Assembly (NCBI RefSeq): GCF_020360975.1
Contig: NW_025408679.1
Location: 434,001-498,000, forward strand
DNA: 64,000 bases
Direction of reading: 5' to 3'
Origin: Hirsutella rhossiliensis
Taxonomy: Eukaryota > Ascomycota > Sordariomycetes > Hypocreales > Ophiocordycipitaceae
Under the pieces are notes generated by a model that ran no database searches, was not told where the DNA came from, and saw nothing but the letters and a program-made list of their open reading frames with translations. Numbering within the stretch: the stretch's first letter is position 1; each line of letters begins with the position of its first letter. Below are positions 48,901 to 59,869 of the stretch, piece after piece. Made by a program: the position numbers and the translations under genes.

Positions 48901-51480
48901 TAATACCCTATTAATAGATAATATAAACCTAAGGAACTTAACTAACTATTAATAAAAGATATACTTTAATAGTTTTATATAGAGCTTTATAGCCCTTAGC
49001 TTTTTTATTACTTATCCTAAGTATTTAATATATTCTTTTCTTATTTTAAAGTATATAAGGATATCGTTAAGGTAGACTATATAAATTATATTTATAAGCC
49101 CCTTAAGCGCTTAATAGATATAGCTCTAAAATGTAGCTAGTACGTTAGTAAGTTTAAAGGGTATTACTAAGTATTTAAAATATCTATAATATATTTAGAA
49201 AGCGGTCTTTTATTTATCTCCTTTTTAAATTCGAATATATTAATATATATTCTATATATTAATCTTAGAAATATACTTAGCTCCTTAATAGCGGTTAATA
49301 ATCTTTAAAATAAAGGGTAAAAGGTATCGATTCTTTTATATAACCTAGTTAAGTCCTTAGTAGTCTATATATAGCTATATAGTACTATTTATTTTTAAAA
49401 TAAAAAGGATAAGCGCCCTAGCTAGGCTCTTTAACTCTTAGATTATTTTCCTTTTTATCGCGTCTTAGATCTAGTCGCGTAATACTTAGAGTTCCTTTTA
49501 CGATAAAAGGTAAATTAGTCTATAAAGAGGTTCTATATTAAGGATTAAATTAATTAAGTAATCTATTCCCTTTTTAGCTAGTAATAAATCGGATTTATTA
49601 GCTAAGAAAGTATCTTTAAACTAGTAGAGAGTTAATAGGATTTTAGCTTATTCTTTTTATAAAATCCCTTTATCCTTATCTTTATCTAGTAATAAGATTA
49701 GCTTAAGATTAAGCGCTATTATATATACCCTTACCTTATTCTTATATTCCTAAAAGAATTTATAGGGATTTTATAGGGTTTCGCTACTTAGTTAATACTT
49801 AAACTACTACTATTATTTTTATAGGATAATATAGATATATTTATCCTTTAAGGTAGTAACTAATAAAAAGATTAATACTTAATCGTTTAGCGTTAACTTA
49901 TTAGTATTAATATAAAAATAAGTAATTATCTTTTCGGTGCCTCTTATATTTATTATTTAAAGCGGTATTAACTATACTTTATACTCCCTTACCCTACTAT
50001 TACTAAGCCTTAATAACTTAAGGTATAATAGCGCTACTTATAGTAATCCCTACTATTAAGTAAAGTATATATTTATAAGGTTAATAGTATTATAAGTATC
50101 TAAGTATATAGGGACTTTAATAGGGTTTCGCTTTAATATTATTATAGGAGTTTTAAGTAACTATCCTATAAGTATTAAGTTTACTAAAAGAAAGGCATTT
50201 ACCTTAATATCTTACCTTTTCCTTATTTTATAGTATTAAGTCTAAGAGTCTTTACTAAGGTTTCTACTTTTAAAGAATTAATATATTCTATAAATAGGTA
50301 TCCTAGCTTATTATATTAGAAATATATAATTCCCGATTAAGTAAAAGATCCTCTTTCTTAATAATATCCTTTAGTTTAGCCCTTAGTAAGTATATTACTA
50401 GCTTACTAGTTATTAGTTAAATTAGTAGTATTTTCTTAACGATTTAGCTTAGCTTATTAGCCTCTTTAATTCCTTCCCTTATATATACCGCCTTAGGGTA
50501 TAGTACTACTTTTATTCTTAGTTCCTTTAAGGGTAAAAGTAGTATTAGTATATTGCCTCTTATTAATAGTAGTATCTTAATATTATTAAGCGACTTATAT
50601 AAGCTCTTCTTATTAATAGGTATAAATAGGTATTAAATAAAGGTTAATTTAGTTTTAAAGTTATAGCTCTAGCTTAGTAAAAAATATAAGAGTACGCGCC
50701 TTTTTTAATAAATATTTAAAATACCTTTTTAAGGAGTTAAGGTATAAGCTAAACTCTAAGAGGGACTAGCCTTTTTATTAATAAGCCTCCTTTAATTATA
50801 TCGCTAATAATATCTCTTTATTTATAATATCCTTAATTAAAATAAGTATTTATTCCTTAAAGTATACCTAATCTATATTATATTTAGTTTAGTTAATTAG
50901 CGTTTATTTTTTAAGGTATTAGCGCTATCTTACTTTATAGTCGCTATATATATAATCTACTATATAGAGGATCTTTATTTTATTACGATAAAAGCGTTTA
51001 AGTGCTGCCCTAAAAGCGTCCTCTAGATCGTAAGTCTAGTCTAGATATTTCTATATATTAGTAGGTTAAGATAATTAAGCGATATTTTTAATCTTAACCT
51101 CGCTACTACGACTACCGTCCGATTTAAGGGAGTAGGACTATCGACGCTTTCTTAAACGGATAGCAATAGCGCTAGTACGTTTAGTAATTTCCTCCTTTAA
51201 TTATATAACGCGGTCTTATAGGCGTTTCGTTTCCTTTAGCTCCTTAATATACGCTTATAAGGCTATAAGCTTTTCTTTATAAGTTAATAGTCTTATACCT
51301 ATAAGTAGCGATATCTTTAATATAGTTAGAATATCGTCTATAATAAGGGTTTATTTTAAAGATATATCTTTTAGTTCTTTATTTCTTAAGTAGATACTTA
51401 ATATACGTAATAAAGAGGCCTTAACTAGTTAACTACTACGTCGCGCTATAAGAGCGTTATATAGTCTTCTTTAAGTAGCT
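45970..51480 (-). pseudogene. gypsy-A outer element gag-pol with chromodomain
   Basis: Same gene as 40250-45250, colinear except for a solo LTR at 47957-48441 that splits pol downstream of RT. RT box at 49074-49063 reads Y-L-N-D, from YLDD by a single G-to-A RIP change. The integrase HPQ block is near 46720-46760 and the chromodomain near 46000-46140. This copy has fewer CpG and more TpA than the inner one, in agreement with it being older in the nest. Non-functional. Confidence 0.85.
47957..48441 (+). repeat. copia-2 solo LTR, least mutated copy in the window
   Basis: 485 bp with perfect AATAT duplication (47952-47956 and 48442-48446); the empty site is visible at 42224-42235. It starts TATCGCGAAGCATAGC. 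I count about 11 CpA/TpG sites in it, against about 2 in the copy at 22006 and almost none at 25614. It also has about 20 more bases than the others near 48030 (a CACCTAGTATAG segment). It is probably the youngest insertion here. Confidence 0.95.
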
Positions 51481-51518
51481 ATCTCTACTAAGTAACTAAA
51501 AAAGGAAGCTTTAGAAAT

Positions 51519-51775
51519 TATAAGGGAATATATATTATAGTATAATTAGTTAGGTAGTAGAGATAGCTAGAGGTACTACGCTATATATATTATATTCTCT
51601 TTATTATAAGACTAAAGCTTACTAAAAGAAGGATTTTTCCTCTTTAGTTAAAGTAGCGAGAGGTCTATAATATATAAGCGGGGTAGGCACGATTCCCTAC
51701 TAATACCCTACTAATATATTAGTACTATATACCTAAGTACTTTATTAGCCTATACCTCTTAGTAGCGCTCTTATA
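51519..51775 (-). repeat. gypsy-A outer element, 5' LTR
   Basis: 257 bp, same ends as the other copies. To its left lies the gag side of the element, consistent with the 5' LTR of a minus-strand element. The expected primer-binding site left of 51519 does not match a tRNA end that I recognise. Confidence 0.92.
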
Positions 51776-52414
51776 CTATCTTAGATATTATTATAGTTAG
51801 TTAGAATTATATTAGCCCTACTATAAAGTAACCTTAGAAAGTAACTCCTTTATATATATAGGGTATATAGCGTTAGTTAATAGTATAAGCGTTTTTAGTT
51901 AATAGTTAATAGTTAATTATATAATTATCTTTAACCTTATCCTATAATAATATTTTTTTAGGCTCTACTTTATTTTTCTACTATAAGGCTTAGCGGGCTA
52001 TTTTTTATTAATACTAGCCTTTAGCCGGGCTAGTAGTTAGGTTATTATACTAGCTTTACGCTATACTTATTAAGTTACTAGTATCGGCGCTAGGTTTTTA
52101 TTTTCCTAGTTAGTAGGCTTAGACTAAGGTTAAGGGGAGGTCCTAATAAATTTATCGCTAGGTCTAAGTAGGCGAGGTCTAAGCCGGCCTACTTATAACG
52201 GGGCTAGACTACTAATATATTTATAAGCGCTTTTAAAAGCGCTAATTAGCTAATTAATAAGTAGGTTAGTATAGTTTACTAATCTAACTAAAAATTAATC
52301 GTGCTCTTAGCTAGATTTAAACTAAATTTAGTATTATAACTAGTAAGCTTCTTAGGTATATAACTACTATACTATAAGGGTTACTATAATTATATAAGAA
52401 CTAGTCTTAACTAC
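51776..52414. other. Non-coding spacer with a perfect palindrome
   Basis: No frame and no LTR recognised. It holds a three-fold AGTTAAT-type tandem (~51895-51920), moderately GC-rich sequence at 51960-52200, and an 18-bp perfect palindrome AGCGCTTTTAAAAGCGCT (52226-52243). It could be a fragment of a small DNA transposon or an LTR remnant; nothing decides between them. Confidence 0.4.
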
Positions 52415-54250
52415 CTTTAATCTAAAATAATAAATTAAACTTAAAACTAATATATTAAACTTTACTTTAAGAGTATAAATTAAATAAAAAGATAATAAAG
52501 GAAGACTATAACTAATTATATTTTATTTAAAGAAGCTATATAGTATAGAACTTAATTACCTTATCTATAATAAAGAATTCCTTATAATTATTTAAGCTTT
52601 TAAGGAATTTCGATATTACCTTCTTAAAAGTAAATATAAAGTTAAGGTTTATATAGATTATAAGAATATCTTATATTTTATAATAATATAATAGTTAAAC
52701 GGATAATAGATCTAATAGGCTTAATATTTATTAGAATTTAACTATAAAATAATCTATAAAAAGGAATAAAAAATAGTTAAGTTAATACCTTTAGTTAATA
52801 AAGTAACTATAATATAAGAGTACTTATAATAAAAGGATAGCTCTTAGAAATTAATATAAATAAGAACTATTAATAATAATAGCTAAATATAATATTTAAA
52901 GTATAACTTAATAACTTAATATACTAGAAAATCTTAAAATAAATAAAAAATATTAAGTACTAAATAGATATAATATAAAATATTTAAAAGTTCTAATATA
53001 TAAAAATAAAATCTAGATACTATTAGAATTATAAAATAAAGTTATATAAGATATATATAAGTATTTAATATATAGATACTAAGGAACCTAAAGAATAATA
53101 AAATAGATTAAATAATAATATAAATTTTTATAGCTTAAAGAAGTAGTATAGAAAGTTATTAAAGAATATAAACTTTATATATAAAGTAAAGCTAAATAAT
53201 ATAAGCTATTTAAAGAATTATAATAGCTATTAGTACTATAGAAACTATAGGATTTAATAGCTTTTAACTATATTATAAGGCTACTACTATTAAAAGAACC
53301 TATAACTAACGTTAAGTATAATAATATATTTATTATTATTAATAAACTAATAAAGTATAAATACTTTTTATATATAAAGAAGTAATTAATATAAAAGAGC
53401 TAGTATATATATTCCTATAAATAATTATTAGTAATTATAGACTATTAAATAAGATTATCTTTAATAAAGGAAGTATAATTATAGCTAAGTTTTAGTAAGC
53501 TCTTATAATATAATTAAGGACGAAATATAAGCTTAGTATAGCTTATTACTTATAAATAAATAGATAAATAAAACGACTTAACTAAACGCTTAAATAATAT
53601 TTATAATACTATATTAACTATAAATAAAATAATTAAGTTGAATAGCTATTAATAGTATAACTAGCTTATAATAGCTTAGTTATAGATATAACTAAGCTCT
53701 TATTAGTATATACTAATTATAAATATAACCTAGAAGTATTTAAGGTTACTTAATAAGGACTATAAGTAGAACGAGTAATACTATAAGTAAATTAGCTATA
53801 AAAATTATATAAAGAAATATAATAAGAACTTTAATTTATTAAAGAATAAATATTTACTTATTATAATTAAAAAAGATTATAATAACTAATCTTTTAATAA
53901 GGAGATATAGTTTACTTTATATAATAAAATATTAAAATAAAATGACTAAGTAATAAATTAGATTTTAAGAAACTTAAACTATTTAAGGTTAAGAAAGCTA
54001 TTTTAAAAGCTAACTATAAACTTTTACTACTAGTAATAATATAGATATATCTAATATTTTATATCTTATTATTAAAACTAATACTATAAAATACTAAACT
54101 ATAAGATAAAATTAAAGTTAATAATAATTAAGAATATAAAGCTAAATAAATACTAAATATAAGAAAATAAGGTTAGTAATAAGAGTACCTTATTAATTAA
54201 AATAGATATAGACTAAAAGAAAATACTTAGGAACTACTTAAGTACTTAAC
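52415..54250 (+). pseudogene. Ty3/gypsy fragment: RNase H, integrase, chromodomain
   Basis: 3' half of a chromovirus pol. RNase H at 52430-52780: L-N-F-T-L-x-x-Q-I, F-Y-L-K-K-L-Y-S-I-E-L-N-Y-L-I-Y-N-K-E, then Y-I-D-Y-K-N. Integrase: the end of the core reads Y-L-stop-I-N-R-stop-I-K-R-L-N at 53547-53582, where the family has HPQTDGQTERLN. Chromodomain at about 54160-54250: E-Y-L-I-N-stop-N-R-Y-x-L-K-E-N-T-stop-E-L-L, where the family has YLVKWKGYxxEENTWEPL. The 5' half (gag to RT) is absent. Very AT-rich and poor in CpG, like the gypsy RT that stops at 27545. Confidence 0.85.
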
Positions 54251-55474
54251 TTACTATAGTTCTTTACTTTAATAGTTTTATTAATAAAATCTACCCTAAG
54301 TATTATAAAATCGCTTAATAAACTAATAGTATTTTAATTAATTATATTAAATCTACTTATAGACTAAATATCGATTACTACTTTAGATTCTTAGCGCTTA
54401 GCCTTATTAAGGTTATTTAAGGAAAAAAGGCCTTAAGAAACTATCTTAGTACCTTTTATTTTTAGCTAGTACTTTTAATAGTAAAGCTATACTAAACGAG
54501 CTAAGGCTTTATTTAGGTTAGCTTAAGCTTTTAATATTTACTCCTTAGTAATTTCTTCTTTTTTATTTAATCGATCGGACTTTAGATTTATTTAAAATAC
54601 TAAGAAATATATTAGCTATAAATAATAAGTAAGAAAATAAGGTTACTTATAAGAGCTAATCGCTATACTTAATATATTATAGGAACGACCTTACTATATA
54701 TATCTAGTATACTTAAAAGATTTCTTTAGTATTTTATAGTAAAAGCTATATAATAAATAAAAAGAATATAGTATAACGTCGAAACTAAAACGATTAATAA
54801 ACTTAGCTAAATAAATATACTTAAGGGTTTTATAAGAACGATCCTTTAATATATAACTAAATATACTATTAGTAGTATATCTTTAAGGATAAAAAAAAAG
54901 ATAAATAAGGAATATATATATACGCAATAAGGGTATATTTATATATAGCGGCTAAGGTAGTAGTAGGTCTTTTAAATAAGACTAAAAGGAGGGAAGATAT
55001 TATATTATAACTATAGTTAGTAGGCTATATAAGAGCTAGCTATATTTATATAATAAGGTAGCTTAAAATAATAGTTAAGATAAAAAGTTATTTAAGCTTA
55101 GCTTACTTAGAGTATATATAAGCTAAGTAAGCCTTATATAAATAGATTACTACTTAAGCGTATAGCTTACTTATAAGCTATAGTAAGCTATAAAAGAGAT
55201 TATAGCTAGATCTATAATTTAAGGATAGTTACTATAGGTATATATAGCTACTTACTTTTACTCCTTTAAATAAATAGCTTTCTAGCTTTTAATATAATTA
55301 TTATAATATTTATTATAATCTTATCTTTAATTTTAATTACTTAATTACTTAGTTATGGTCTATAGTCTATAACCTCTAACTTATTACTAATATAGTATAC
55401 TTATTATTACTTAGACTATACTTTATTATATTTATTAATATAAACCCCTTAATAGGTTTATCCCTTAAGAATAA
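54251..55474. other. AT-rich stretch between two gypsy remnants
   Basis: 1.2 kb without a frame I can support. The first part should be the 3' UTR of the fragment to its left. 54960-55280 has promoter-like strings (GGCTATATAAGAGC, GCTATAAAAGAG) and an imperfect inverted repeat around GCTTACTTAG...CTAAGTAAGC (55090-55123), so an LTR remnant is possible. No terminal repeats or duplication were found to prove it. Confidence 0.4.
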
Positions 55475-58455
55475 TACTAATCGTTATATAAGCTTATTAT
55501 AGCTTATATAATCCCTTAACTAAAGTTTCCTTTAACTCTTAAGAAACCTTAGTTATTATATAGAAAGTTATACTTAATTTTATATTAAAAGAAGCTATAG
55601 TTTAAGCCTATATAATAATAGGTTTATAAGTATAAAACTAAGTAAGCGAGCTATATACTTAATATAAAAGGTTCTTACCTTTATTTTAATAAAAATTATA
55701 TAATAATTAAAGTAAGAGGAAGGTTATATAATAGCTAATATAATAGTTTATATAGTTAGCTTAATAGATATTAATAAGGCCCTTTAAATAAATAAGCTAA
55801 AGTTACTTTTTAAGTTATAATAGTAAATACTAAAGCGCTTTTATAATCTTTTACTATTATTTAAGTTTTAAAAAGTAAATAAGCTTAACTTATATAAGCT
55901 AAGGGTAAACTATAAAGTTATACTTTATATTAGTAAAAAGAAGTAGGAACTACTTATACTATTTAAGCCGCTATATAGTATATTATATATAAAGCTAGTA
56001 GTATTAAAGAAGATAGTAAGGGACCTCTTAAATAAAAGTTTTATTTAAGTAAGTAGTTTTAAGGTAAGAGCGCTAGTCGTATTTTTATATAAGCTAAGAA
56101 AAGGGATATAGTTTTATTATAACTATAAGGCTTTAAATATAATTATAAGGCTAAACTACTACCTTTTACCCTTAATCTTAAATATACTTTATAACCTTTT
56201 AAAGGTAAAGTAGTTTATAAAGCTAAATATAAAATAAGCGTTTTATAAAGTATAGATCTTAAAAGGTAATAAGTAAAAGATAGCGTTTTATATATACTAT
56301 AGCTTATTTAAATAGCTTATAACGCCCTTTAGCTTCTTAAAAGCGCTTACTACCTTTTAATATTATACTAATAATATACTTTAAGACTTCCTTAATAAGT
56401 TTACTTTTATATATATAAATAATATCCTTATAAGTAGATCTTATAAAGACTATATATAAAAAGTATAAAGGGTCTTAAAGCGCTTTTAACTTTATAGGCT
56501 TTACCTTAACTTAAATAAGTATAAATTTAAGGTTAAGAAGGTTAAGTACCTAAGCTTTATTATCTATATAAGTATAGGTATATAGGTAGACCTTATAAAG
56601 ATCTAAGCGATCTAAGACTAAGCAGCCTTAATTATATAAATAGGTATATAAAGCTTTCTTAAGTTCGCGAACTATTATAAGATATTTATTAAGGGCTTTT
56701 ATTATATTATAATACCCTTAAATAAGATTACTAAGAAAAGGACTACTTTTTATTAAGGGCTTATATAAAAGGGAGCGTTTTATATACTTAAAGACTTATT
56801 CTTATAAGCCTTAGTACTACTTTAGTAAGACTTTAATTAGTTTATAATAATTAAAGTAAACTTTAATAGCTAAGCGCTTAAAAGGATACTTTCTTAAAAG
56901 GTAAATAAGTAAAAGTAACTACTAGTATTTTACTCTTATAAGCTAACCTTAGTAAAGTAAAATTATACTATTTATAATAAAGAGATACTAATAATTATTA
57001 GCTACCTTAAGTAATAGTAAGTAAAGCTTTAAAGTTATAAGAGCTTTAAGGTTCTTATAAACTATAAGAACCTTAAGTACTTTATAACTTACTAGTACCT
57101 CTTAAAGTAATAAGCTAGCTAAGTAAAGTACTTTTTATACTTTAACTTCTTAATTAAGTATTAGCTAAAGTAAGACTTTATAGTCTTAAATATACTTTCT
57201 TAAAAGGATTAAAACTAGCTAATAAGAGCGGATATTAAGGCCTAGGATCTATAGCTTATTTTATAAGAAGCGCTATAAACTTATATAAGAGCTTCCTTAG
57301 TAAAAAGGAGCGCGCTATTAATAAGTAAGCTTCCTTTTATACCCTTACCTTAGTTTAGTAAAGAGGGATAGACCGGCCTAAGGGCGCGCGCGGTATAAGT
57401 ATTTTAAGATAAGGTCCTTTAATGCTTATAAGATAATATATTATCTTTAAACTATACTTATAAGAGTATACGCTATACTATTAAGTCTAGTAATTAATAC
57501 TTAAATCTAAATCTAAAGCTAAAAGTATAAGTAGCTAGCTATTATATTAACCTATAAAAGTATTTATATTAGTAAGGGAAACTATAAGTACTAAGCGCGC
57601 TATATACTATAGAAGCTAAGGAGAAGGATAGACTACTAAAACTAAATAAATAAAATAAGCTTAAAAGGAAGCTAGTTTAGCTTATTTATAACTTTAGTAT
57701 TATAGGCTACTTAAGGTAGTAAGGTATAGTAATAGGCCTTATAAGAGATTTTTACTAGCCCTTTTTATAGTACTACGTTTACTACTTCCTTTATAACTAT
57801 AATATTTATAGCTATACTAAGATTTAAAGGGTATAGCTTAAGAGGCTACTTAAGTAGCTTTTAGTACCTAACTAGTTCTATATATATATATATATATAGA
57901 CTTTATAATAGACTTTCTACTTATAAAAAGTAGTAACCGCGATATATAATTAATTAAGGACTAGCTTAGTAAATTAATAGTATTAAAGCTAATACTATTT
58001 ATAAATATAAAAGCTTATATAAAGCGCTTCTTTTAATACTAAGCCCGCTTATATAGCTAGCTAACCTTTATTATAAGTAATAAAGGATTAAACTAAACTA
58101 ATTACTTTTAGTAGTACTTATACTAACTACTTTAAATTATATAGCTACTTAGTATAGCTTATTACTTATAAACTAATAAAGGACTTAAGAAGGTTAACTA
58201 AGAAGTATAAGTATACTTATAAGTAATAGTAGCTTATAACTAAGTAAACTAAGACTAATAGCTTTTTATAGCCTAGCTCGCGCTAAATAGTAAACTATAG
58301 ACCTTTATTAAGATAGCCCTTTTCTTTACTATATATAGCTTTAAGCTGCCCTCTTTAATCTTATTTATTATAAATATAGTAGTAAAGTAATATAATAGTT
58401 TATTATTAAAGAGCTATACCTTTATATTTATATAAAAGCTATAAGTATAAGAGTC
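55475..58455 (+). pseudogene. gypsy-C chromovirus, heavily eroded copy (protease end to integrase)
   Basis: Colinear with 60095-63075 (offset about 4,620) but with nearly all CpG turned to TpA. It runs from the end of the protease region through RT and RNase H to late integrase. The RT box reads Y-I-N-N at 56412-56423: both Asp of YIDD are now Asn. Gag and the chromodomain end are missing. It ends where promoter-like sequence of the next copy begins. Confidence 0.85.
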
Positions 58456-58469
58456 TTTAACTATTATAG

Positions 58470-58645
58470 GTTATAGGCTTAGGCTATAGCCTAAGCTATA
58501 TAGTTATATATAGAGGGCCGGATCCTATATATATATATATAGGCTAGCCGCGTATAAAAGAGCTCTATATAGCTTATTAATATTATCTAACGGACGGTAC
58601 CTATATATACGCCTCTGCTTACTCTATAATAGTATAAGCTATTAA
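58470..58645 (+). promoter_or_regulatory. Possible 5' LTR/promoter of gypsy-C
   Basis: Between the two gypsy-C copies lies ~175 bp with an AGGCTTAGGCTATAGCCTAAGC inverted repeat region (58485-58500), TA dinucleotide runs, and a TATA-box-like GTATAAAAGAGCTC (58552-58565) followed ~60 bp later by a CT-rich spot. The position upstream of gag fits a promoter in a short 5' LTR. No matching 3' LTR was found before the window ends, so this is tentative. Confidence 0.4.
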
Positions 58646-58649
58646 CTAA

Positions 58650-59860
58650 TAGACCTAATAGATATCTCCCTAGAAAGGGCGCCGCTTCCTTAAAGGAGTA
58701 CCCCGCTACCCCTTAGGCGGATAAGAAGTATCGTAGCTATCTTAGAAGCAATTAAAAGCGCGACGGCTAGCGAGAAGAATAAGGTTCTCGCTATACTAAG
58801 GGAGCCGTCTACGAGACTAGCGTTAACCCCTACGACCTCTATAATACCGGTTACGGCGGTAGCACTACTAATATAGAAGCCGCTTCCTTAGCCGACTTAA
58901 GACGGTAAGCCTAAGTCCTTCTACTTCTTCCTTAGCCGGCTATAAACGAAGTTTATAATAAATAAGAAATAGGGCCTAAATAGCTATCGTAATATAGCGT
59001 AGTATTCGCTCCTTTATACGCTACTAGAGCCTTAGATATAGAGGATCTTTAGATTCTAAGATAAGGGCGGCCCTAGGGGTAGACGCGACCTATAGGACTT
59101 CTTTTAATATCTTATATATATATTCGGCAATATATAAGAGCGGGAGAAGGCGTAGGATAAGCTATAAACCCTTAGGTAGAGGGATAGGTAGTCCTTAACG
59201 AATTCCTCCTTAACTTTAAAGAGACGCTCTTATAGGCGGCGGGAACTATAGTATAAGAAGATAGCGTAAAGCTTATATAGTTATAGAACTTAATTACGCT
59301 AGCCTTATAGGAGCTACTTATCCCTATAATTATACCTACTAACTATAGTAAGTATATAAGCCGGTTAATAAAGGTAGTATAGGGCTATAAGTAGACGCTA
59401 CGTTTCTAAAAGCTTTATAAGCGCACGCCGTATAGCGGTAATAAGATTACCGCCCCTTTATAAGAGGAATAGCTAACTATTAATACTAATAAGGATACCT
59501 TAATATCGGCTACCTATATAGACCGAGCTAAACGTAGTAGGAAGTTATTATTAAATACCCCTTATACTATTCCGCTTTCTAAGTAGTAGGCAAAGTAGGT
59601 AATAAGCGAGGAAATTAAGAGAAGGAAGGCTAACGGCCGCTACCTACGTTACGGCGTATCTATATACTTCGTATTAAAATGCCCCTTCCTTTTAGCTAAG
59701 CGGCCTATAGTAGTTTAAGTAGCGAAGATAAAACCGCTCCTTACCTTAGATAACGAAGAGGACTCCGCGCCCCTAGGCCTAGAAGGAAAAGAGTAGCTCT
59801 AAAGTAAAGATAGGCTTTAGAGCCTTAATTACTAGTACTAGTAAAGGAGAAGGAGGAATT
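58650..59860 (+). pseudogene. gypsy-C gag with CCHC zinc knuckle
   Basis: Capsid-nucleocapsid gene of the better gypsy-C copy. Middle region at 59080-59420 shows F-N-I-L-Y-I-Y-S-A-I-Y and the S-K-Y-I-S-R-L-I-K-V-V pattern. At about 59639-59683 it reads G-R-Y-L-R-Y-G-V-S-I-Y-F-V-L-K-C-P-F: a CCHC knuckle (C-x2-C-x4-H-x4-C) with two Cys and the His turned to Tyr and the last Cys intact. It is followed by L-L-A-K-R-P and an acidic tail. N-terminus is Arg/Ser-rich from about 58660. Start codon not recoverable. Confidence 0.8.
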
Positions 59861-59869
59861 ATCCGCCTA

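Larger units (their letters stand above)
35093..51775 (-). mobile_element. gypsy-A outer element, interrupted by a second gypsy-A copy
   Basis: Ty3/gypsy element on the minus strand, LTRs at 35093-35349 and 51519-51775 (257 bp each). Removing the inner copy (37186-45568 plus one AAGGA duplication) and a solo LTR (47957-48441) restores a colinear element: 3' LTR, plus-strand accessory gene, then pol and gag on the minus strand, 5' LTR. Flanking 5-mers TTTTT and CTATC do not match, so the outer ends may have been changed by recombination or by mutation; the LTR edges themselves agree with the inner copy. Confidence 0.87.

Noticed and set aside
35093..51775. Tandem array of three gypsy elements sharing LTRs
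   Set aside because: The AAGGA duplication at 37181-37185 and 45569-45573 and the split accessory gene fit one element inserted into another better than unequal crossing-over.
57880..57895. TA dinucleotide microsatellites (also 58530, 62550) as regulatory elements
   Set aside because: They lie within coding remnants or RIP-affected DNA where TA repeats are expected from CpA/TpG conversion.
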